Made by a program: the position numbers and the translations under genes. 64,000 nucleotides of DNA, taken from assembly GCF_015732285.1 (NCBI RefSeq), contig NZ_WIQU01000062.1, forward strand, positions 50,997-114,996, given 5' to 3'. Of the stretch, positions 26,736 through 36,781 are shown in pieces. This DNA is from Pectinatus frisingensis. GTDB lineage: Bacteria > Bacillota > Negativicutes > Selenomonadales > Selenomonadaceae. Below the pieces are notes generated by a model. That model saw only the letters and a list, made by a program, of their open reading frames with translations, was not told the origin of the DNA and searched no databases. Position 1 is the first letter of the stretch. Every line of letters starts with the position of its first letter.

Positions 26736-28103
26736 TTAGATATTTCTACGGCCTACACATTTTTCAATGGCTGCTTCAAATATATCCAGACCAGTATCGA
26801 GTTGTTCATCAGTTATTACCAGAGGAGCCAGAAAACGTATGACATTATTATAGATGCCGGCACTTTCCAGCAATAATCCATGCTGTACTGCTTCGGCAGT
26901 CAATTCATTGACCAATTCTCCGGCTGGTTCCTTACTGTATTTGCTTTTAACGAATTCTATACCGATCATACCGCCTAAACCACGAATATCACCGACAGCA
27001 TCATATTTTTTCAACCATTCGGCATAACGAGTCATGACTTTTTTCCCTATTTCGATGGAACGTTGGGCCAGATTGTCCCGCTGCATTATTTCAATGACTT
27101 TTAAAGCCGCCGCGCATGCTAAAGGATTGCCGCAATATGTTCCACCGATGATTCCAGCTGGGACAGCCTGCATAATTTCATCACGGGCAACAATGCCACT
27201 GAGTGGAATACCGGCTGCTATTGATTTTGCCATTGTAATAATGTCTGGCTGTACACCGGCTTCACACCAGTATTCAGTCGCGAAAATACGACCGGTACGG
27301 CAGAAACCGCATTGTACTTCATCGGCAACAAGAAGAATACTATATTTATCACAAATTTTTCGTATGGCTTGCACCCATTCTATTGGAGCAGGAATAAAAC
27401 CTCCTTCACCTTGTAATGGTTCGACAACTATTGCTGCTACATATTCAGGATCGGAGCAGTTGCGAAAAGTTTCATAAAGTTTTTCGATGTAATAGTCAAT
27501 GGCTTTTTCTTTTGGCATACCGTCTGGCCGACGGTAAAGATAGGGAAATTCGGCGCGATATACACCATCCGGAAATGGCCCCATTCCCCTGGCATAGGAT
27601 TTTTTTGCAGTCATGGACATTGTAAGTAAAGTACGTCCATGAAAGGCTCCGGAAAATACTATGATATTGGGACGTTTGGTAAAGGCTTTGGCTATCTTTA
27701 CTGCGTTTTCATCGGCTTCAGCACCGCTGTTGGCAAAAAATGTACGTTTTTTATTACCTTTGACTGGAGCAAGTGAATTGATCGTTTCAGCTAATTTCAC
27801 GTAGCCTTCATGTGTGATGACGTTAAACATTCCATGAAAATAATTTTCGGCTTGTTTTTTTACAGCTGCTATTACTTCCGGGTGACTGAATCCTATATTT
27901 AAAACGCCCACTCCACCAATAAAATCTAAGAAACGGTTACCATCAAGATCTTCGATTATTGCGCCAGCACCGCGCTTGATAACCACGGGATAACCACAAC
28001 GGATAGCACTGGGAACAGCCTCGTTCCTTCGATTTATGACTGAAGCTGATTTTGGCCCCGGCAGATGTGATGTGACTATTTTAGGCAGGTCATCTTTTAA
28101 CAT
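26736..28103 (-). CDS. gabT: 4-aminobutyrate aminotransferase (class III, PLP)
   Basis: A 455-residue fold-type I aminotransferase: FANSGAEADENAVKIAK (PLP phosphate site), FSGAFHGRTL, LLVADEVQCGFCRTGR (Asp contacting the pyridine N), TMAKSIAAGIPLSG with the Schiff-base Lys, and GGTYCGNPLAC. This pattern matches GABA transaminases, giving succinate semialdehyde from GABA; acetylornithine or beta-alanine transaminases are alternatives. The start at 28103 is preceded by AAGGAG; a longer frame (28151) is not supported. The divergent PucR-type regulator across 270 nt is its likely activator. Confidence 0.85.
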   Translation of the reverse strand: MLKDDLPKIVTSHLPGPKSASVINRRNEAVPSAIRCGYPVVIKRGAGAIIEDLDGNRFLDFIGGVGVLNIGFSHPEVIAAVKKQAENYFHGMFNVITHEGYVKLAETINSLAPVKGNKKRTFFANSGAEADENAVKIAKAFTKRPNIIVFSGAFHGRTLLTMSMTAKKSYARGMGPFPDGVYRAEFPYLYRRPDGMPKEKAIDYYIEKLYETFRNCSDPEYVAAIVVEPLQGEGGFIPAPIEWVQAIRKICDKYSILLVADEVQCGFCRTGRIFATEYWCEAGVQPDIITMAKSIAAGIPLSGIVARDEIMQAVPAGIIGGTYCGNPLACAAALKVIEIMQRDNLAQRSIEIGKKVMTRYAEWLKKYDAVGDIRGLGGMIGIEFVKSKYSKEPAGELVNELTAEAVQHGLLLESAGIYNNVIRFLAPLVITDEQLDTGLDIFEAAIEKCVGRRNI

Positions 28104-28373
28104 TATACTTATCTCCTTTGCATAAATTAAAAAACTGTAGGCAAAACCCAATTATCAATGAAGATATATGGCTTCGTTGCCGTACAGTTTTATTTTAAAT
28201 ACTTCTTTATAGTATCGCAGTGGAGATGTTGTCACAACGGAATATGAAACTAATCTTTTTAAAAAAGTTTGTACTTTACGCACAAATAGAATTACTGTAT
28301 CATAAATAAAAGTAAAATTATTGATAACTTTATTGTGCCTGACTGGGAATTTGTATGAAGGAGAGCTGGTAAG

Positions 28374-29558
28374 ATGTCTATCCAAATGAAAAAGATATTT
28401 AACGAGACAATCAAAATTTATCAATTAACTTTACTCGCCGGTAAAAGTGGGCTGGATAATGAGATAGTCTGGGTGCAATATGTGGAAGATATAGCAACCT
28501 CCAATTTTCTGCGTGGTAATGAACTGATAATAACAACAGGATTATGCAGTAATGGTAAAGTCTGGATTATGGATTTTATAAGAAAGCTGATTGCACGAAA
28601 GGCATCAGGAATAATTATTAATATTGGTAAATATATTCAAGTAGAAGATATTGATGGTGATGTTATCTCTTTGTGTGAAAAGAAAAATTTTCCTTTGTTA
28701 ACAATGCCTTGGCGAATTCATTTATCCGATATTATGCAGGATTATCTTGATAGATTGTTTTTAGCTGCACAGACCGATAATGAAATTACAGAGATGGTAA
28801 GGCAGGCAATTTTTAAGCCGGAAAAATTTATGGCGGAAATAAAAAACAGTAAAATAAATAATTTGATGGATAATCGTTCGTTTCATATAATGGTTTTTAA
28901 TTATCCGGCAATTATTTCTGAAAAAATACATGTAGAGATATTACTGCACAATAAAAAATTATTAAATCAAATTCAAAAAAAATATGTTGCATTTTGGCAG
29001 AAAAATTTATTGATTATAATTGTTAGTGAATCTGATAAAGATAATCTGCAGAAAATTATAGCTGAATGTGATAATTTTCAATATAGATTGTTGCATAAGA
29101 GTGAAATTCCTTGTGGAGTTAGTTCCAAACACAAGGAGAATAGTTCTTTTAATGAAGCATTTAATGAGGCTGTGGCAGCAATTTGCGTTGCGTCGTTATA
29201 TAATGTTAATATTTTGTTTTTTGATGATCTTGGTGTGTACAGAGTATTGTTTGCCACCAATAATAATAAAATGTTAAAAAAGATACATGACACTCTTTTG
29301 TCGGTCGTAATAGAATATGATGAAAAGCATAAAGCACAATTATACAATACTTTGCGAATATATCTTTTTAATAACAGCAGTTTGCAGACAACAGCCAAGA
29401 TTACTTTTACACATCGCAATACGATAAATTACCGTATTACAAAGATTCGTCATTTGCTTGATTGTGATTTGGATAATGCTGTGGTACGATTTAATTTGAT
29501 GATGGCATTTTATATTTCTGATTATCTGCGCATCATTGATATGAATTTACATTCGTAA
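28374..29558 (+). CDS. PucR-family transcriptional regulator
   Basis: A 394-residue regulator with the N-terminal PucR ligand domain (GLDNEIVWVQYVEDIA, FLRGNELIITTG, ASGIIINIGKYI) and a C-terminal HTH_30 (LYNTLRIYLFNNSSLQTTAK followed by THRNTINYRITKI). Relatives control purine, GABA and proline catabolism in Gram-positives, often activating a neighbour in response to the substrate. It is divergent from gabT, so a GABA-responsive activator role is likely (inference). GAAGGAGAGC precedes the ATG. The encoding DNA is clearly AT-rich. Confidence 0.88.
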   Translation: MSIQMKKIFNETIKIYQLTLLAGKSGLDNEIVWVQYVEDIATSNFLRGNELIITTGLCSNGKVWIMDFIRKLIARKASGIIINIGKYIQVEDIDGDVISLCEKKNFPLLTMPWRIHLSDIMQDYLDRLFLAAQTDNEITEMVRQAIFKPEKFMAEIKNSKINNLMDNRSFHIMVFNYPAIISEKIHVEILLHNKKLLNQIQKKYVAFWQKNLLIIIVSESDKDNLQKIIAECDNFQYRLLHKSEIPCGVSSKHKENSSFNEAFNEAVAAICVASLYNVNILFFDDLGVYRVLFATNNNKMLKKIHDTLLSVVIEYDEKHKAQLYNTLRIYLFNNSSLQTTAKITFTHRNTINYRITKIRHLLDCDLDNAVVRFNLMMAFYISDYLRIIDMNLHS

Positions 29559-29587
29559 ATAATAGATAAAGAATATGGTTGATGAGA

Positions 29588-31408
29588 ATGAATGAATTAA
29601 TTAAACAAAAATTGCAACAATTACCGATTAATCCTGGCGTTTATATAATGAAAGATGTCAATAAACGAATAATTTATGTCGGTAAAGCTGTGGTATTGAA
29701 GAATCGTGTGCGGCAGTATTTTCAAAGCAATAAGAATCATTCGGCCAAGGTTATAGCAATGGTTAAGAGAATTGCTGATTTTGAGACGATAATAACAGAT
29801 TCAGAAATAGAAGCATTGATTTTAGAATGCAATTTGATAAAAAAACATCATCCGCATTATAACATAAGTTTGCGTGATGATAAAACTTATCCGTATTTGA
29901 AGGTCACTTTGAATGAAGACTTTCCGAGGGTGATAATAACGAGACGCGTAAAAAAAGATGGTTCACGTTATTTTGGACCCTACACGAATGTAGGTGCAGT
30001 CAAAGAAAGCCTGAAATTGCTGCGCAAGTCTTTTCCGCTTCGAACCTGCAAAAATATGAATGTTGACAGGCCATGTCTTGAATATCACATAAAACGTTGT
30101 TTGGCACCGTGCGTAGGGAAAATTGGTAAAAATTCCTATGGTGAGATGGTAAAATCAGTTGTATTGTTTTTGGATGGAAAAAGTGCTGTGCTGGAAAAAA
30201 ATTTACAGCAACGAATGGGAAAAGCGGCAGCAAATCTTCAGTTTGAATTGGCTGCTTCATTGCGTGATCAATTGTCAGCAGTGCGCAAGACAACAGAAAA
30301 ACAAAAAATAATGCTTGATGGCGGGGACCAAGATGCTGTGGGAATGGCCCGCTCGGTATATGGTGCCTGTATTCAGGTGTTTTATATAAGAAACGGCAAG
30401 ATGATAGGACGAAGCCATTTTATCTTGAAGAATAGTGAGGATGAAACTGATGAGGCAATACTCACAGCTTTTTTGCAGCAGTATTATAATCAGGCATCTT
30501 CATTACCTAGAGAAGTGTTATTACCAATAAAAATAGATGAAAGCATATTGATTGAAAAATGGCTTACAAAGGCACAAGGTAATAAAGTTGAAATAAGTGT
30601 ACCGCAGCGTGGCGTGAAAAAGGATATTGTAAATATGGCTGAGGAAAATGCTGATAAATTTCTCAGGGATGAACAAGAACGGATAATGAGAGAAAAGGCC
30701 AAAACTACAGGGGCCGTAGAAGAACTTGGTAAATATTTGAAACTGCCGCAACTGCCACGACGTATGGAATGTTTTGATATATCTCATATTCAGGGATCGG
30801 AAACGGTAGCTTCGATGGTCGTATTTGAGGATGGTGAGCCCAAAAAGTCAGATTATCGGCGCTTTAAAATAAATTCTACAGAAGGAAAACCCGATGATTT
30901 TATGTCGATGCGCGAAGTGACCAAACGGCGTTATGAAAAATTAACTGAAACAGAAATGCCTGATCTGATAATAATTGACGGCGGCAAGGGACAACTTAGC
31001 TCAGCCTTGGAAATAATAAGAGGGGCAGGTCATTTGAGTGTTCCCGTAGTCGGATTGGCTAAACGTTTTGAATACATTTTCATTGAGGGTGAAAGTGAAC
31101 CTGTTATTCTACCACGGCATGGGGAAGCTCTTTATCTGGTACAGCGCATTCGTGACGAAGCTCATCGGTTTGCCATTACATATCACAGAAAACTGCGCAG
31201 CAGGCGCAATATGGTATCAATACTGGATCATATCGATGGAATTGGACCGAAAAGGCGCAAAGTACTTTGGGAGCACTTTGGCCGTCTGGATAAAATAAAA
31301 GCGGCAACAGTGGATGAAATGGCAGCTGTAAATGGTATGACTAAGCCGGCGGCGCAGGCGGTGTACAATTTTTTTGCGGCGCAGCAATCATTTATTGACA
31401 ACAGGTGA
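29588..31408 (+). CDS. uvrC: Excinuclease ABC subunit C
   Basis: A ~606-residue nucleotide-excision nuclease. The N-terminal GIY-YIG domain (PGVYIMKDVNKRIIYVGKA), Cys-rich linker (CKNMNVDRPCLEYHIKRCLAPC), UVR-type helix binding UvrB (~210-245), RNase-H-like C-terminal nuclease domain (MECFDISHIQGS with Asp, and PDLIIIDGGKGQLS) and terminal double HhH (LDHIDGIGPKRRKVLWEHFG) are all in order. Several starts are possible between 29579 and 29588; none has a strong ribosome site. Confidence 0.95.
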   Translation: MNELIKQKLQQLPINPGVYIMKDVNKRIIYVGKAVVLKNRVRQYFQSNKNHSAKVIAMVKRIADFETIITDSEIEALILECNLIKKHHPHYNISLRDDKTYPYLKVTLNEDFPRVIITRRVKKDGSRYFGPYTNVGAVKESLKLLRKSFPLRTCKNMNVDRPCLEYHIKRCLAPCVGKIGKNSYGEMVKSVVLFLDGKSAVLEKNLQQRMGKAAANLQFELAASLRDQLSAVRKTTEKQKIMLDGGDQDAVGMARSVYGACIQVFYIRNGKMIGRSHFILKNSEDETDEAILTAFLQQYYNQASSLPREVLLPIKIDESILIEKWLTKAQGNKVEISVPQRGVKKDIVNMAEENADKFLRDEQERIMREKAKTTGAVEELGKYLKLPQLPRRMECFDISHIQGSETVASMVVFEDGEPKKSDYRRFKINSTEGKPDDFMSMREVTKRRYEKLTETEMPDLIIIDGGKGQLSSALEIIRGAGHLSVPVVGLAKRFEYIFIEGESEPVILPRHGEALYLVQRIRDEAHRFAITYHRKLRSRRNMVSILDHIDGIGPKRRKVLWEHFGRLDKIKAATVDEMAAVNGMTKPAAQAVYNFFAAQQSFIDNR

Positions 31409-31484
31409 CCGCTATGTTCATGCTGTTGTGTTTGTCAAAGGATTGATTTACAATAAATATATCAGCAGCAAGGGATGGGATAAA

Positions 31485-32342
31485 ATGAAATTGATTGATT
31501 TACATGTTCATTCGACAATGTCGGACGGAACGTATACACCGGAAGAAGTTATAAAATTAGCAAAACAGCAGGGACTAGCGGCAGTTACCCTGACTGATCA
31601 TGATACCATTGATGGATTGGCTGAAGCCGCTGCTGCCGCAGCCAAAACTAATGTGGAATTTATTAACGGTATGGAAGTTTCCGTTGATTATAAAAATCGT
31701 AAACTGCATGTTGTTGCATTAGGATTTGATGCAGATAGCCTGGCGTTTAAGAAAATATATAAAAAAATTCGCAGCAATAAAGAAAAAGACATGGATAAAA
31801 TTATTGCTAAAATAAAGGATAAGGGTATTGATATAAGTGTTGAAAAAGTTAGTCCATTTATAAATGGGACAAAGCTGGAAAATTATGGAATAATGCGTTA
31901 TTTGGTTTCCGTACATGCAGCGGATCGAATACAAAAGATATGGGATACTTATATAAATCCGGCGGTGGAGGAATTGGGCCTTAACAAAAATGTTGAAATT
32001 GCGGAATTAGCGCGGGGAATTCATCAGGCCGGAGGTGTGTTGTCATTGGCACATTTTCATAAAAACATCGGTCTTAAAGGTCTGACACGTATTGAACAGG
32101 AAAAGGCCATTGCCCAGCTTCACAGTGAAGGTTTGGATGGTATGGAAAAATATTATACCAATTATACGGAAGAAGACAGAATGTTTGCTGCGGCCATGAT
32201 TGATAAATATAAACTTTTACCGACGGGCGGCAGTGATTTTCATGGACAAAACCGCATCGGAGTTGATCTGGGCACAGGTTGTAATAATAACCTGAAAATA
32301 CCATATGAATTTTATGAAAATATATTGAATCATAGTAAATAG
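31485..32342 (+). CDS. PHP-domain phosphoesterase (TrpH / nucleoside-3',5'-bisphosphate type)
   Basis: A 285-residue PHP metallo-phosphoesterase. The metal motifs are LHVHSTMSDGTY (His-x-His), TLTDHDTIDG (Asp-His-Asp), the Glu in FINGMEVSV, the His in LSLAHFHKN and the final GGSDFHG. Relatives hydrolyse pAp or 5'-phosphates of short RNAs. The frame opens earlier inside uvrC, but the ATG at 31485 gives the canonical MKLIDLHVHS start with AGGGATGG upstream. Confidence 0.88.
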   Translation: MKLIDLHVHSTMSDGTYTPEEVIKLAKQQGLAAVTLTDHDTIDGLAEAAAAAAKTNVEFINGMEVSVDYKNRKLHVVALGFDADSLAFKKIYKKIRSNKEKDMDKIIAKIKDKGIDISVEKVSPFINGTKLENYGIMRYLVSVHAADRIQKIWDTYINPAVEELGLNKNVEIAELARGIHQAGGVLSLAHFHKNIGLKGLTRIEQEKAIAQLHSEGLDGMEKYYTNYTEEDRMFAAAMIDKYKLLPTGGSDFHGQNRIGVDLGTGCNNNLKIPYEFYENILNHSK

Positions 32343-32481
32343 GTGTGATTTAGTATATTGTAGATTTAATAACATGTGCTTTACAGAATTTTAATGCATA
32401 CTGAAAACTGCTAAATATCTCAAGAAATGTCAGCATGATAGAAGTATATTGGCAACATAAATTTTTAAAGAGGTAAGGCGA

Positions 32482-33315
32482 TTGTTGAATATAGGAAGCC
32501 ATATATCGGCAGCGGGTGGTTTTTTGGCAATGGGCAAAGAGGCCGTCAGTCTCGATGCAAATGTATTTGCTTTTTTTACTCGCAATCCACGCGGCGGCCG
32601 GGCAAAAAAAATAGATGAAGAGGATATTATAAAATTTAACGCATTTTGTCGGGAAAACAATATTATTAAATTAGTGGCACACGCTCCGTATACACTTAAT
32701 GCCTGTTCGGGTAGGGAAAATATAAGGCAATTTGCTAAAGAAACTATGGCTGATGATTTGAAGCGTATGGAATATGTACCGGATAATTATTATAATTTTC
32801 ACCCGGGCAGTCATGTTGGGCAAGGGGAACAAATAGGTATAAGGCAAATTGCTGAGTGCCTTAATGTAATATTGTTACCGGAACAGAGAACGACGGTGCT
32901 GCTGGAAACAATGGCTGGCAAGGGAACAGAAATCGGTCGCAGCTTTGAAGAGATACGTGCTATCATTGATAAAGTACTATTACAAGATAAGATTGGGGTA
33001 TGCTTGGACACCTGCCATGTTTTTGACGGTGGATACGATATTGTCAATGATCTTGATGGTGTTGTTCAGCAGTTTGATAACATTATTGGTTTGCATCGTC
33101 TTAAGGCGATACATTTAAATGACAGTAAAAATAGCATGGGATCACATAAAGATCGCCATGAAAAGATTGGTGCGGGCAATATCGGACTTAAAGCATTAAC
33201 CAGAGTAATTAATCATCCAAAACTTCGACATTTGCCTTTTATTTTGGAAACACCTAATGATCATGACGGGTATGCCGGAGAAATTGCTATGTTAAGAGAA
33301 AAATATATTGAATGA
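32482..33315 (+). CDS. nfo: Endonuclease IV (AP endonuclease)
   Basis: A 277-residue TIM-barrel tri-zinc AP endonuclease for base-excision repair. Recognised by [94 protein letters not shown] and FILETPND, which include the zinc-binding His, Glu and Asp residues. It starts with TTG after AGAGGTAAGG. It forms a small DNA-repair neighbourhood with uvrC upstream. Confidence 0.95.
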   Translation: MLNIGSHISAAGGFLAMGKEAVSLDANVFAFFTRNPRGGRAKKIDEEDIIKFNAFCRENNIIKLVAHAPYTLNACSGRENIRQFAKETMADDLKRMEYVPDNYYNFHPGSHVGQGEQIGIRQIAECLNVILLPEQRTTVLLETMAGKGTEIGRSFEEIRAIIDKVLLQDKIGVCLDTCHVFDGGYDIVNDLDGVVQQFDNIIGLHRLKAIHLNDSKNSMGSHKDRHEKIGAGNIGLKALTRVINHPKLRHLPFILETPNDHDGYAGEIAMLREKYIE

Positions 33316-33389
33316 AGATGGGGATAGGATAGACTTTGAATATATGATAAGATAATAAGAAAGACCAATTTGAGAAAGAGGGAGTTATT

Positions 33390-33941
33390 TTGATAAGAGA
33401 CTTTGATGGTAAGACACCGACTGTTGACAGTAAGGCATATGTTTTTAATGAAGGCTGTGTTATAGGAATGGTAGAGATGGACGAATACAGCAGTGTTTGG
33501 TTTAATGCTACAGTTCGTGGTGATATAGCTCCGGTAAAAATTGGCAGGTATACCAATGTACAGGATAATGCAGTACTGCATGTGGCTGATGATCTTCCCT
33601 GTATAGTTGGTGATTTTGTAACTATAGGGCATAGTGCTGTCCTGCATGCATGCACAGTGGAAAATAATTGTTTAATAGGGATGCATGCTACTGTATTGGA
33701 TGGAGCGGTAATCGGTGAGGGATCTATCGTTGGTGCTGGTGCTTTGGTTACTAAGAATACTATTGTTCCACCGCATTCATTAGTACTTGGTGTACCGGCC
33801 AAAGTCGTTAAATCTATGAGTGCGGAGTCTGCTAAAAGTATTCATGCACAGGCAGTTAAATATAAAACAGCTTGGACTGAGGGCTATGGTATATTGCCCG
33901 GTGCTGCCGGTGAAAAATATAATGGTGAAAAAATAGTCTAG
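33390..33941 (+). CDS. Gamma-carbonic-anhydrase-like hexapeptide protein (YrdA family)
   Basis: A 183-residue left-handed beta-helix protein with hexapeptide repeats and the three metal histidines placed as in gamma carbonic anhydrases (VLHVADD, TIGHSAVLHAC). Many YrdA-type members lack strong carbonic-anhydrase activity, so the function is tentative. TTG start after a GAGGGAG site. Confidence 0.88.
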   Translation: MIRDFDGKTPTVDSKAYVFNEGCVIGMVEMDEYSSVWFNATVRGDIAPVKIGRYTNVQDNAVLHVADDLPCIVGDFVTIGHSAVLHACTVENNCLIGMHATVLDGAVIGEGSIVGAGALVTKNTIVPPHSLVLGVPAKVVKSMSAESAKSIHAQAVKYKTAWTEGYGILPGAAGEKYNGEKIV

Positions 33942-34005
33942 GGGCAATAAAAAATCTGTATGACAGTAGCAATACCGTCATACAGATTTTTTATTGCCCT
34001 TTTTA
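33942..34005. terminator. Long bidirectional terminator
   Basis: Almost perfect 27-bp stem (33942-33968 with 33973-33999, one mismatch, 4-nt loop) with T-runs reading in both directions, overlapping the end of the hexapeptide-protein gene and abutting the convergent HD-GYP gene. Confidence 0.9.
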
Positions 34006-34007
34006 AG

Positions 34008-35147
34008 TTAAGTATTATTATCACTGTCTTCTAAAAGAGAAGATGGATCAAATTGGATTGCATTAATGAGATTGATGGCTTCATAATCATCATATACATT
34101 TTCAATAAAACAAACAGGATTTAAAGATAAATCCGTTAATATAGGCTTATGTAAACGATTGTATTTATCAGTGAATATATATATAATCGGAAAAAGAGTT
34201 TTACCAAATGAAGAAGATTTTACAATCGCCGAACCGAGATTTGTTTTAATAATAGTACCATTGGGATAAATAGCAACATTATCAAAAAAAGTTCTTAATA
34301 TGTTGATATCAAATTGTCCTGGTGAATGATGCATCATGATATCAAAGGCAATATGCGGTTTGTAAGCTTTTTTATAAGGCCGCAGGCTGGTTAGGGCATC
34401 ATATACATCAGCAATAGCAACAATTTTAGCAAGAAAATTAATTCGTTTATCCGGGAGTCCTCTGGGGTAACCACTGCCATCAATTTTTTCATGATGCTGT
34501 TCCGCAATGTCAATTATATTACTATTAAAACAGCCAGCATCATGCAGTTTATGTACAGAAAAAATTGGATGCTTTCTGATGATAGAAAACTCATCGTTGG
34601 ATAATGGTGAAGTTTTGTTTAGTATTTCAATGGGAATAGCCGTCTTTCCTAAGTCATGAAGCATAGCACCTAAGGTAAGGTCGTGTAACATTTCATATGA
34701 TAATGAATGGAGAGAGCCTATAATAGCAGCCAATATTGATACATCAATGGAATGGACCAAGGTATAGTTATCATAGGTTCGAATATCATTCATTTGGACG
34801 AGGACATGTTTATTATGGATTACATCTTGGATTATTGCGACAACAGAGCGATGCAGATTCTCAATAATAAAGATGCCTCTTTTGTCAAGATCTGAGAATG
34901 CTGTCGTCAAACTTTTTATTGCAGCGGCACGTGTTGATTCAGATACGGCTTCATTAGGCATTGAAAAATTGTTATGGGTATCTGTTGATGCGACAGCTAT
35001 TTCTTTAACACCGAGCAGCTTTAACTTCGTAATGTAAAAATCTGTTAATTTTGTACCGCGACGCAAAAGGAAAAGGCCGCTGTTATCAAAAATATTTTGG
35101 CAGGTTGTCATTCCCGGACGCAGTTTAGCTGTAGGTAGTATAATCAT
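34008..35147 (-). CDS. HD-GYP domain protein (predicted c-di-GMP phosphodiesterase)
   Basis: A 379-residue protein. The N-terminal ~120 residues are an uncharacterised sensory region and the HD-GYP domain spans about 125-300, with HDLGK (HD metal motif) and HHEKIDGSGYPRGL (GYP loop). Members break cyclic di-GMP (or related dinucleotides) to linear products, using a di- or tri-iron site. No transmembrane segment is visible, so it is cytosolic. It is a single gene without a receiver domain. The input signal is unknown. Confidence 0.9.
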   Translation of the reverse strand: MIILPTAKLRPGMTTCQNIFDNSGLFLLRRGTKLTDFYITKLKLLGVKEIAVASTDTHNNFSMPNEAVSESTRAAAIKSLTTAFSDLDKRGIFIIENLHRSVVAIIQDVIHNKHVLVQMNDIRTYDNYTLVHSIDVSILAAIIGSLHSLSYEMLHDLTLGAMLHDLGKTAIPIEILNKTSPLSNDEFSIIRKHPIFSVHKLHDAGCFNSNIIDIAEQHHEKIDGSGYPRGLPDKRINFLAKIVAIADVYDALTSLRPYKKAYKPHIAFDIMMHHSPGQFDINILRTFFDNVAIYPNGTIIKTNLGSAIVKSSSFGKTLFPIIYIFTDKYNRLHKPILTDLSLNPVCFIENVYDDYEAINLINAIQFDPSSLLEDSDNNT

Positions 35148-35272
35148 AATGTTTGTGTCACCCTTGATTAATCAAAATAGTTATGATGTTTGCTGCTTAT
35201 AATATATGTTAAATCTTTGTGTAAAATGAAATCATTGTCATAGGATAATAATTTTGACTAAAGTTTTGAAAA

Positions 35273-35749
35273 TTATTTCTTGGGAAAACGCCGTATTCCA
35301 TACCGTTGCATATATTCTAATGATTTTGGTGCTTTTAGAATTTCTGCGTAAATGATAGCCTTTGTCAGTGTAGTTTTACTGATGTCAATATTGTATTGAT
35401 TTGTAGTGACCGGTCTTGGTATATTACCTGCCGCAAAAATAGGTGAAGAATTTTGTTGGGATGATGTCGAAGGTGCTTTAGGCAAGGCAATATTTACGGG
35501 CGTTGATTTTAGTTCTGGCAAGGATGGTTCCCTTTTTAAGGGAGGGTGCCCGACAGCAGTTTCAGCGGCAGTCTCCTTTTGGGGCTTATGCATCATGTAA
35601 TCTAATGATCGTTTCGCTGTTTTTTCCGGCGGAGGCAATGGTTTTTTTATTGGTGGAAAAGGATATTTGGCTGGTTTGGTATTTTTCCTGCCGACATCGG
35701 ATAATAAAAAAAATATAACTATAACGGCCAATATTATAAAAATATCCAT
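35273..35749 (-). CDS. Small membrane-anchored proline-rich protein in the floA operon
   Basis: A 158-residue protein that I do not recognise as a named family. An N-terminal hydrophobic helix (MDIFIILAVIVIFFLLS) is followed by a Lys/Pro-rich stretch (PFPPIKKPLPPPEK), a disordered-looking Pro/Ser/Thr middle, and a short ordered C-terminal part (SKTTLTKAIIYAEILKAPKSLEYMQR). It starts 1 nt after the floA stop, so it is cotranslated. It is probably a bitopic protein working with the flotillin, as an adaptor or cargo; this is inference from position alone. Confidence 0.75.
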   Translation of the reverse strand: MDIFIILAVIVIFFLLSDVGRKNTKPAKYPFPPIKKPLPPPEKTAKRSLDYMMHKPQKETAAETAVGHPPLKREPSLPELKSTPVNIALPKAPSTSSQQNSSPIFAAGNIPRPVTTNQYNIDISKTTLTKAIIYAEILKAPKSLEYMQRYGIRRFPKK

Positions 35750-35750
35750 G

Positions 35751-36749
35751 TCATTTCACCGGTGGGGGAGTTGTTGGAAGTTCCTCATCGCTGCTTTTAC
35801 TGATAGTTTCACGCATTTTGGTATCAGCATTGATGTTGTTCAGGTTGTAATAGTCCATCACACCAAGTTTGCCTTCACGCAGGGCGGCAGCAAGTGCGTG
35901 AGGAACATCTGATTGGGCTTCGACAACACGAGCCTGCATTTCCTGGGTATAAGCTTTCATTTCTTGTTCCTTGGCTACGGCCATTGCTCTTCTTTCTTCT
36001 GCTTTAGCCTGGGCGATACGTTTATCTGCTTCAGCTTGGTCGGTTTGTAATTGTGCGCCTATATTTCTTCCTACGTCCACATCAGCAATGTCAATAGATA
36101 ATATTTCGAAAGCAGTTCCGGCATCAAGTCCCTTACCCAGGACCGTTTTAGAAATATCGTCAGGGTTAGATAAAACATCGGAGTGGTTTTCAGAAGAGCC
36201 GACAGTAGTCACTATTCCTTCACCAACACGGGCAATGATTGTTGGTTCTCCGGCACCACCTACCAGCCGGTCAATGTTTGCCCGCACCGTTACGCGTGCT
36301 TTTATTTTTAATTCGATACCATTTTTGGCCACTGCTGATACGATTGGTGTCTCTATCACTTTAGGGTTGACACTCATTTGTACAGCTTCTAAAACATCAC
36401 GGCCGGCAAGATCAATTGCCGCTGAACGTTCAAAAGGAAGTGGAATTTGAGCACGATGGGCAGCAATAAGGGCGTCAATAACCTTATCAACATTGCCACC
36501 GGCCAGATAATGCGCTTCCAGTTGGTTGGAATTAACTGTAAGACCGGCTTTGTTAGCCTTGATAAGCGGTAAAATTATTTTCTGTGGTATTACACGCCGC
36601 ATGCGCATGCCGACCAAAGTAAAAATACCAACAGGAACGTTGGCAGCGAGAGCTGAAATCCACAATCCTAATGGCACAAAGTATAAAAATGCCATAATGA
36701 CAACAACGGCAATAACTAATAAGAATCCAGAACCAAGTAACAACTCCAT
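35751..36749 (-). CDS. floA: Flotillin-like protein FloA
   Basis: A 332-residue scaffold protein of functional membrane microdomains. It has an N-terminal hydrophobic hairpin ([20 protein letters not shown]), then the SPFH-type region (GVRMRR-like [58 protein letters not shown]) and a C-terminal Ala/Glu-rich coiled coil ([20 protein letters not shown]). Length and sequence match FloA/YqfA closely. The preceding NfeD-type gene is its usual partner. Confidence 0.95.
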   Translation of the reverse strand: MELLLGSGFLLVIAVVVIMAFLYFVPLGLWISALAANVPVGIFTLVGMRMRRVIPQKIILPLIKANKAGLTVNSNQLEAHYLAGGNVDKVIDALIAAHRAQIPLPFERSAAIDLAGRDVLEAVQMSVNPKVIETPIVSAVAKNGIELKIKARVTVRANIDRLVGGAGEPTIIARVGEGIVTTVGSSENHSDVLSNPDDISKTVLGKGLDAGTAFEILSIDIADVDVGRNIGAQLQTDQAEADKRIAQAKAEERRAMAVAKEQEMKAYTQEMQARVVEAQSDVPHALAAALREGKLGVMDYYNLNNINADTKMRETISKSSDEELPTTPPPVK

Positions 36750-36781
36750 ATGTGGTGACCTCCTGATAAAAATTTATAGGG

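Noticed and set aside
28155..28424. 89-codon minus-strand frame between gabT and pucR
   Set aside because: Runs across the promoter region into pucR; no ribosome site and no recognisable protein.
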